Positions 57,101 through 64,000 of a stretch of 64,000 bases of DNA are shown here, in pieces. The position numbers and the translations under genes are program-made. The notes below the pieces were generated by a model that was given only the letters and a program-made list of their open reading frames with translations, ran no database searches and was not told where the DNA came from. This stretch comes from Cannabis sativa (lineage: Eukaryota; Streptophyta; Magnoliopsida; Rosales; Cannabaceae). Every line of letters begins with the position of its first letter. Within the stretch, counting starts at the first letter, position 1. The stretch lies in NCBI RefSeq assembly GCF_029168945.1, contig NC_083605.1:42519659-42583658 (forward strand), in the 5' to 3' direction.

Positions 57101-57330
57101 TTTCTAAAATTAAAAATCTTTGTTGAAACTTGATGCGGGCTTTTCCTCTAGCTTTGACCGATACTAATTCGCCATTGCCAACTTTAAGCTGTAACTCTCA
57201 CGGAAGTAGATTTTCCCGGAGTTTCAAGCAATCGAGTGAAGAACATACATGGTTAGTAGACCCAGAATCAACAATCCAGATGGATTTGTCGTTCTCTAAA
57301 ACACATGATTCAAAGACAAAAGCATTACCT
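54170..57330 (-). pseudogene. Copia pol of element D (protease-integrase-RT-RNase H)
   Basis: Protease WIVDSGSTNHVC near 57270, then LISVSCLQTQSYI, zinc-binding YLWHLRLGHIGFDRL and CESCLEGKMTKR, integrase SDVCGPLNVKARGGYEYFVT, LRTDRGGEYMDM and [44 protein letters not shown], the active site LYVDDILIIGN, and RNase H ending KHIERKYHIIREYVARG, TEDNLADPFTKVLAVTAFEK and GLIDMY. All domains and catalytic motifs are readable, but at least four frame changes interrupt them (near 57210, 56380, 55840 and 54430-54730). Compared with A and C, these sit where the sister sequences read CTG or CAG. The raw sequence is non-coding as given; the true allele may be intact. Confidence 0.88.
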
Positions 57331-57862
57331 TCGTTTGAATTGTTTAGAAGCACAGGACATCGTTCTTCATGATGACCCTTTCCATTACAATTCGAACATA
57401 GAAGATTATGTCTGATAATTGTACTTGAAGAAGCAGTTTTGCTAGATCCTTCATACCTAGTCCTTTTCCTTTGATTGTTGATTGCAAACCCGGGGGACCC
57501 ATTGCAATCAAGTTCCGTTCATGGGCTCGTAATTCTGTTTCGAGCTTGTCCATGTCGGAGGAGTTAGAATTGTTGATCATATAAGAGATAACAAATTCAT
57601 TATACTCCGGAGGAAGACTATTAAGGATAAGTTGGACCCATTGTTCTCTTGATAAATCAATTCCCAGTAGATTTGCCTTTTGGAATTTCAGATTCATCAT
57701 CAACAGGTGCGAGTTAATGCAACTACCAGGATGCATTTTCACACTATAGAGTTCTTTTGCTAAGATAGTAACTAAGAGAGGATCGGGGTGTGGGTTATTC
57801 ATAATGACACTACAACACATCAATAAAACAGAAGTAAGGTTTTGGTTCATAAATTCATACAC
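57331..57862 (-). pseudogene. Copia gag, N-terminally short form, element D
   Basis: Starts MYEFMNQNLTSVLLM as in A, with VKMHPGSCINSHLLMMNLKF, WVQLILNSLPPEYNEFVIS and MDKLETELRAHER, then a frameshift near 57490 (CCAGGG in A reads CCGGG here) before the CCHC region. The first half of a normal copia gag is missing, as in A and C. It should continue in frame into pol. Confidence 0.75.
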
Positions 57863-59640
57863 AATTTAGAAAATAGCAAGTAATTACATATGTTATAGAA
57901 ATACTAAATCTAACATAGTTTATTTTCCAAGGTATTTCAACAAACTGACACAGTGTCCCGTTTAGGCGAGAGTCAAAGCATCATTCATTGAATAGAGTTG
58001 TCAGCTCATCTAAAATGATAAACATTCTAGCAACCTTTTATTCGATCAAGATTTGAATTCAGCGTTGTCCCGTTTAGGCGAGAGTCAAGGCAATTCTATC
58101 TTATGAGCTTCCACCATTGTTTCATAACTTGCAAGTCAAGTATGGTCGTCACCATTAGGGTGATCTATACCATACAAAACACTTACAAACTACTTATCAT
58201 GCGAGGTTAAACGGTGCGAAATTGCTAATGAACGTTCCTCCATTAGGGAGGATTACTCACTAAAACAAACACGGTGTAAAACCCACAATGGAGATCGAAT
58301 GTCTCTTGATTAAAAGCTCATTATTTTAAAAAAAAATATATATATGTATTTTGTATAATCATAATATTCGATATTATAATAATGAAAAATTACAAATTAA
58401 AGTTGGTTTAATTAAAATCAACTTTAATTAATTTTCAATTATTATTTAAATTTGAAAAATAAATTCAAATAAATATCGAATAAGTTCCATAATATAATAA
58501 TGAAAAATTAAAAATCAAAATTGATTTAAATAAAAAAAATCAACTTTAATTAATTTTCAATTATTAATTAAATTCAAAAATTTGAATTTTAAATGGAACA
58601 AATTTGAAAATATCTTGTTTAAGTTGTTTTAGAAAGAATCTAAAAAAAAATCAACTTAAATATCTTTCAAATCAGATTTAATTAAATTCAAAATTAAGTT
58701 GTAACCACTTAATTTTGTAGATATTTTAAGTTAAATATTCAAAAAAGATATTAACCTAAAAATATCTAAGATATTCCATTTTAAGTTAATATTTGAAAAA
58801 TATCAACTTAAAAAATATCTAAAGAATCTTAATAACCAATTCCTAAAATTCCTCAACTTAATTTAAAATTTTGAATTCAAAAGATATTCAGATTTAAGTT
58901 GGTTTAGTTATGTATAACTAAATATCAACTTAAATAGGAATATTTAATAAGTTCCAGAAAGAATCTAGATAGTTATAATTCTATATTTAATTAAATACAA
59001 GAAAATACATATAGTTTAGCTTAGAATATTAAATTCTTTAAACTATGATTTTCTAAATTAATTTCAAAATAAATGAAATTAATTATGTTGCTAATTCAAT
59101 TTTAATTAGGTTAAACTAGTGTAATTAACCCTAGTACAGTCATTCAAATCAGGCAAATGGGCCTTCACAATTGGGGTAGTTTGTGTGAGGGGGTGCTGGG
59201 TTCAGTATGTCGTACCCACTTCTATGGCTCCCAACTCTCACACAAGGCCCAAAAGAGAGGAATTTAACCTTAATAAGAACAACTGTTATTAATTGAATAG
59301 GCCCAAAAGCTAAATGGGCCTAAATAAATCCTATCAATAATTATGATAATTTATTTTAGCAACATTAACCTATATGCATCTATAATAAAATTAAACACAT
59401 AGGCTCACACAGGCACACTTTGGATGGGTCCTATCATGTTGCTAGGTCATACACAGATGAAAGAAGATTGTAAATTATACCTGTTACAAATTATTATCTT
59501 GACCAAGGGAGCCATCAGATCATTAGATCTGGCAAAAGGTAACCATGGCTATTTGCAATCAAGTAATAATAGGTTTTGAAAACTTACACATAAGTTAAAA
59601 CACATACTCCTGCAACAGGGTTAGCTGGATAGTTGGAAGT

Positions 59641-59684
<44 letters not shown>

Positions 59685-60449
59685 AAATTTCGAATAAATA
59701 AATAATTAAATAAAAATTTAATATTAAAAAAAATTTCGGAATTAAAAAATAAATTTCGAAAATTTAAAAAAAATTTAAAAAAAAATTAAACCTACTTTTT
59801 ATCTTATATCTATTTAAAATTACATGATTATAATTATCTTATTTTAAATAAGGTCAAAATATCTTTTAAAATATTTATAAAAACTGACCTTAAATTTAAA
59901 AAAAAAAAAAAATATAATCAAATTTAAAAATAAGATAGGTTTTTAAGCAAAAAGATAAATACTAATCCTATTCGAATTCAAATTACACTAATATCTTGAA
60001 TTAATTTAAAAAAAAATAAAATTAATTCAAAATGATAATTAGAATTGAATTAGGAATAGTATTAGTATATATACAAAACCATACAAAAATTTGGAAGTTA
60101 ATTCCATGAAAAGGTATGAAAAATTGAAGAAAAAGGGAAAAAACCGAAACTGTACGGACAGTTCTGCGATCGCAGAAAATTTCAAAGATTTCCCGATTTT
60201 GTCAAATCTTCAAAAAATCATAACTAATTCAAATAAAATCCAAATTGAGTTCTGTAAAAGGCTAACTTGCTTAATTTTTTCCATACTATCCAATAAAAAT
60301 AATTACAGAATCGAAATCAGAATTATTTATCACGAAAATTTAACAAACATCAATCATTCATCAAATAACACTCAATACAACATGATACCATCCAAAGAAC
60401 ATACAAACAATCGTTTTAAAGTCCAAATTTCATGTAAGTAAATCAATTA
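57863..60449 (-). other. Leader of element D (2.6 kb, non-coding)
   Basis: Holds the shared motif twice (57953-57978 and 58065-58090), the GC-rich hairpin block (59158-59251) and a 36-T run at 59644-59679. The plus-strand frame at 60091-60441 is antisense and low-complexity. Confidence 0.75.
59644..59679. repeat. Homopolymer, 36 consecutive T
   Basis: The sister leaders have ordinary AT-rich sequence of mixed composition here (e.g. from 37150). The run is either an expansion or a collapsed, misread stretch. Confidence 0.9.
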
Positions 60450-60468
60450 CCATGGCTCTGAGGCCAGT
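60450..60468 (-). other. Primer binding site of element D
   Basis: Minus strand ACTGGCCTCAGAGCCATGG directly after the 5' LTR. Confidence 0.82.
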
Positions 60469-62362
60469 TGTTGGATATTATTTTACCAGGATCTTAGATC
60501 TACTCACAAGTATGTTTATTAACATCCTAAATATGAACTTTCTAAAACGATAAATTAAACACATATAAAGTTTAAGAAACCTTACATTGGGTGCAGCGGA
60601 ATTATAATGACTCCTTCCGTTCAGATCTCTAACCCTTGATTCCTTTACGTAGCGAGTATTATCAAGATGCGAACCTGGATCTTCTTCTGCGAATTCTTGA
60701 TCTTTGAATCTCCTTTGCTGTTGATCTTTCTTCACAATCTTCCTCACTATGATTGAGGTATTGCTTGATGTGTGTGGGCACTACTCTAATCACTAAGAGA
60801 GGTTCGAAATTTTGAGGAAGAAAAGAGAGAGAGAGTGGCGGCTAGAGAAGAGAGTGGAGGCTCAGGTTTTTCTGATTCAGAAAGTGTAATTTTCCTGAAG
60901 CCTTCACTATCTATTTATAGCATTCCTTCTAGGGTTTGATTTGAATTATATGGCATTAAAATAATGAAAAAATCATTTAAAAAAGATAACATAAGTGGCC
61001 GGCCCTAGGCTAGGTGGAGTTTGGGCCTTGATTTTTGCAATATTGCAATTTTACCACTTTTGTATCTGATTTTCTCAAAAATGCCAATTTCCTAATTCAA
61101 TCATTTAAATGCCAATTCTAACTATTTAATAACTATAAATAATTATTAAATAATATTGTCATTTATCATATTTATTAATTGCACCATACAAAGTATCACA
61201 ATTAACAAATATGCCCCTGTTAACTCTTTCTTTACAATTTCGCCCTTACTTAGTGAAAATTTCACAAATAGACATAGTCTAATTTGTGAATTATAATTGA
61301 TTAATCAAAACCAATTACATGAGTCTTACAAGCAATATTATCTCAACTAGTGGGGGGACCATGGTTATATATACGTGAGCTTCCAATAAGTAGATCAAGA
61401 ATTTAGCACTAAAATTCACTAACTTATTAATTCTTCGTTGAATCCACGCATAGAACTTAGAATTGCACTCTCAGTATATAGAATGCTCTATATGTTCCAC
61501 CATATAGACACATCATTAGTTATCCATTGTTATAATCCTAATTTGATCAATGATCCTCTATATGAATGATCTACATAGTAAAGGGATTAAATTACCGTAA
61601 CACCCTACCATGTATTTTATCCTTAAAACACTTGACCACGTATAAATGATATTTCAGCTTATGTGAAATGAGATCTCCACCATTTATTTTCGTTTGGCCA
61701 AGCTCGAAGGAAATCATCCTTTGCTTACTATTTGCCAGATAGAAGCTATAGATTCCATGTTTATGCTAGCGCTCCCACTCAATTGCACTACCGTGTTCCC
61801 AAAATGTACGTATCACCCTGACCTAAAAGTAGGCTTAACTAACAAATCAAAGAACACGAATAGCCTTTCAAGATTGAGCCTAATCATAACAGGATTAAGA
61901 TCATTTGATCTAGGATCAACTTGGCGATATTGACTTGAATAGATTTTACGGTAACTTTAATTAAATCTAATTCAAAGTTCAATATCGGTCCCTTCCGATG
62001 CATACTCCATGCATCCAACCTGAGCTTTACTTTAACCAATGTTCTGGAAAGAACATAGTATTTCTCCAAATACAAGTAAACTCTTGTTGTAGATTATCAT
62101 ATCAGTAAAACCCTGTGTCTGATAAATCTAGGAAACTTTATTCACATAGTCATGTTTACTTTCCAATGTGATGACAGCACAATAAACATGATCAAGTATG
62201 TGAAAAGGGTTTAAGATGAATTTATAAATCAATTAGACAAGCAATTGATAAAGTGAACCAAAACATACACAAATGAATGAAAAATACTTCTGTTTCTTTA
62301 TTGATGTTGAATAAAATAGATTACATTGAAACGGAGTTTTATTTAGGGCATAAAACCTAACA
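60469..62362 (-). repeat. 5' LTR of element D (1894 bp)
   Basis: TGTTGGATATTATTTTACC to AAAACCTAACA, next to the perfect ATTAC duplication. TATTTATA (sense TATAAATA) at 60912-60919. Confidence 0.93.
60912..60919 (-). promoter_or_regulatory. TATA box of the element D 5' LTR
   Basis: Sense TATAAATA at the conserved LTR position; presumed promoter of the full-length transcript. Confidence 0.6.
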
Positions 62363-62367
62363 ATTAC
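62363..62367. repeat. TSD of element D, right (ATTAC)
   Basis: ATTAC directly after the LTR terminus CCTAACA. Confidence 0.9.
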
Positions 62368-63193
62368 TTACTCTAATGCAAGCAACTTACTTTAGTAAGA
62401 TGCTGAAGCATTTTCTTTCTAATGGCAATCTATAGAAGCTTCACAACTTCTTAGACATAGATTTTATTTATCTAAGGAAAAGTCTCAACTATTCCAGAAA
62501 AGATAAAGCCATGAAAGAATTTCTTATATCAACAGTGAGAGGTCTTAGATATGCTTTTGTATGCCTTAGACCAGACACCTGCTGTTGAGTGGGAGTAATG
62601 AGTAGGTATCAGATTAATCCAGGAGAAGAACATTGGAAGACAATCAAGTAAATCTTAAGATTAAGAAGAGGAACTATATGTTAGTCTATAAGGGTGTGTT
62701 TAAAACTCTTAGACTACACCATATCAGATTTTGAAATTTGCCTTTGTGCTAGTAAATCTTTCTGATAAGATGGTGGTTACTCTGGGGGTGGAATAGTGAT
62801 TTTGGAGAAGTGTAAAAAACTATCTGAAGTCTCTAGGTCTACCAGAGAGGACTGAATGTTAAAGTTACAGGAAAGGTACTTATTCAGTCTAACGAAAGTT
62901 CTATACATTTTTGGCATCATTCCAAATTGCCTTAAAGTACTAGTGTTAATTTAGTGATTAACCAAAAGTAGTTGCCAAAGATATAGAATCCAGTATCCCA
63001 AGAGAGTAGACATATAGAGAGGAATTTCACATTATCAATGATTTTGTGATTAAAGGAAGAGTAATGGTGGAGAAAAAGTTGTGTTTAATTCAACCTTTCA
63101 GATCCTATTACGAGGAGTTTACTACTACTACTACACTTGATTTGTATATCAAGGTGTTGAGATTATTTGAAACGTACTTTTTGTTTTATATTA
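62368..63193 (+). pseudogene. Degenerate copia pol relics, outer element, part 2
   Basis: Continues the RT/RNase H part after element D: TTAGACCAGACACCTGCTGT near 62567 (RPDICYAVG), GAGTAGGTATCAGATTAATC near 62600 (SRYQSNP), GTTAGTCTATAAGGGTG near 62680 (LVYKG), GGGGGTGGAATAGTG near 62783 and the RKYHIIREYV-like segment near 63020. All frames are broken. The short frame at 63046-63228 carries no recognisable domain. Confidence 0.6.
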
Positions 63194-63194
63194 G

Positions 63195-63208
63195 TGCAAG
63201 TGGGAGTT
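63195..63208 (+). other. Polypurine tract of the outer element
   Basis: GTGCAAGTGGGAGTT directly before the LTR start TGTTACG. Confidence 0.78.
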
Positions 63209-64000
63209 TGTTACGTTTTATGCCCTAAATAAAACTCATTTCAATATAATCAGATTTACTTATTAATATAGATCAGAAATAACATTTAATGTTGCATGGT
63301 TCACATGATTTATTTCATGATTATATGTACATAATGTATAAATTCATATGAAACCCTTTTCACATACTTGATCCTGTTTATTGTGCCGTCAACACATTGG
63401 AAAGTAAACATGACTATGTGAATAAAGTTTCCTAGATTTATCAAACATAGGGTTTTACTGATATGATAATCTACAACAGAGTTTACTTGCATTTGGAGAA
63501 GTGCTATGTTCTTTCAAGAGCATTAGTTAAAGTAAAGCTCTGGTTGGATGCATGGAGTATGCATCGGAAGGGACCGATATTGAACTTTGGCTTAGATTTA
63601 TTAAACTTACCGTAATATCTATTCAAGTCAATATCGCCTAGTTGATCCTAGATCAAATGATCTTAACCCTGATATGATTAGGCTCAATCTCGAGAGGCTA
63701 TTCGTGTTCTTTGATTTGTTAGTTAAGCCTACTTTTAGGTCAGGGTGATACGTACAATTTGGGAACACGGTAGTGCAATTGAGTGGGAGCGCTATCATAA
63801 ACATGGAATCTATAGCTTCTATCTGGCGAATAGTAAGCAAAGGATGATCTCCTTCGAGCTTGACCAAACGAACATAAATGGTGGAGTACTCATTTCACAT
63901 AAGCTGAAATATCATTTATACGGGGTCAAGTGTTTGAAGGAATAAATACATTGTAGGGTGTAACGGTAATTTAATCCCTTTACAGTGTAGATCATTCATA
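63209..64000 (+). repeat. 3' LTR of the outer element, cut by the window end
   Basis: TGTTACGTTTTATGCCC onward; matches 44638-45430 with only a handful of differences (e.g. CCCGTTTATT/CCTGTTTATT). About 1.1 kb should follow outside the window. Confidence 0.88.

Larger units (their letters stand above)
52250..62362 (-). mobile_element. Copia element D, structurally complete, young
   Basis: Full-length 10.1-kb minus-sense element in the outer copia element, with a perfect ATTAC duplication, LTRs 52250-54140 and 60469-62362 at about 99 percent identity by eye, polypurine tract, primer binding site, leader, gag and a full set of pol domains. Its frames are broken by several small indels that fall mainly at CTG/CAG words, and the LTR pair differs mostly at the same words. 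This points to consensus error rather than decay, so the real element may be less damaged than it looks. Confidence 0.92.
44638..64000 (+). mobile_element. Outer copia element, non-coding (LARD-like), runs off the window
   Basis: Plus-sense element: 5' LTR 44638-46533, primer binding site 46534-46552, leader, pol relics 50430-52249 and 62368-63193, polypurine tract 63195-63208, and a 3' LTR from 63209 to beyond the window. It is interrupted by element D at 52250-62362. The two LTRs appear about 98-99 percent identical by eye over the shared 790 bp, yet no gag and no frame of 60 codons survive in the internal sense strand. It was therefore probably copied by proteins of relatives. Confidence 0.83.

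Noticed and set aside
1..64000. CRISPR arrays, bacterial operons, tRNA genes, host protein-coding genes
   Set aside because: None supported. Repeats are LTR- or leader-derived, and the recognised coding sequence is retroelement-related.

Overview
The window looks like plant nuclear DNA, almost certainly eudicot: AT-rich intergenic sequence made almost entirely of nested LTR retrotransposons, with one non-autonomous hAT DNA transposon. No host gene, tRNA or intact rRNA gene was found. Species cannot be proven from this sequence; the overall style would fit a Cannabaceae-like genome, but that is only an impression.

Layout. 1-1672: truncated copia LTR (minus sense). 1673-2798: unclassified, LTR/promoter-like. 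2807-4370: 1.56-kb non-autonomous hAT element with a perfect 8-bp target duplication. 4379-7186: AT-rich spacer with a diverged direct repeat and a short G-box-bearing stretch. 7187-10155 and 20253-20718: 5' part of a plus-strand Ty3/gypsy (Tat-like) element. It is split by a copia solo LTR (10156-10690 + 18908-20247, TSD ATCTG). That LTR is itself split by a decayed copia element (A, 10691-18907), which carries a 5S-rRNA-derived Cassandra solo LTR (15679-16112, TSD CTAAA). 20719-28775: copia element C (plus), with a pol that keeps one reading frame but has six stop codons; its 3' LTR is cut to 42 bp. 28776-29997 and 40087-42339: minus-strand gypsy pol, split by copia element B2 (29998-40086, TSD CGGCC/CGACC). 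B2 has an intact gag but no readable pol. 42340-44637: 3' end of another LTR element with an extra ORF in the env-like position. 44638-64000+: outer copia element (plus) with near-identical LTRs, no gag and only relics of pol. It is interrupted by copia element D (52250-62362, minus, TSD ATTAC).

The five copia elements share a primer binding site (TGGCCTCAGAGCCATGG), a polypurine tract (GTGCAAGTGGGAG), LTRs of about 1.9 kb, a 5' leader of about 2.5-4 kb, and two conserved leader features: a foldable GC-rich hairpin block and a duplicated TTGACTCTCGCCTA motif. A, C and D encode (or encoded) pol with an N-terminally shortened gag. B2 encodes full-length gag only, and the outer element encodes nothing. 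This looks like one autonomous/non-autonomous complex sharing cis signals, with proteins supplied in trans; the sharing is my inference.

Two cautions. The frameshifts of element D, and the differences between its two LTRs, fall mostly at CTG/CAG trinucleotides, which suggests sequencing or consensus error rather than decay. A 36-T run at 59644-59679 may also be an artefact.
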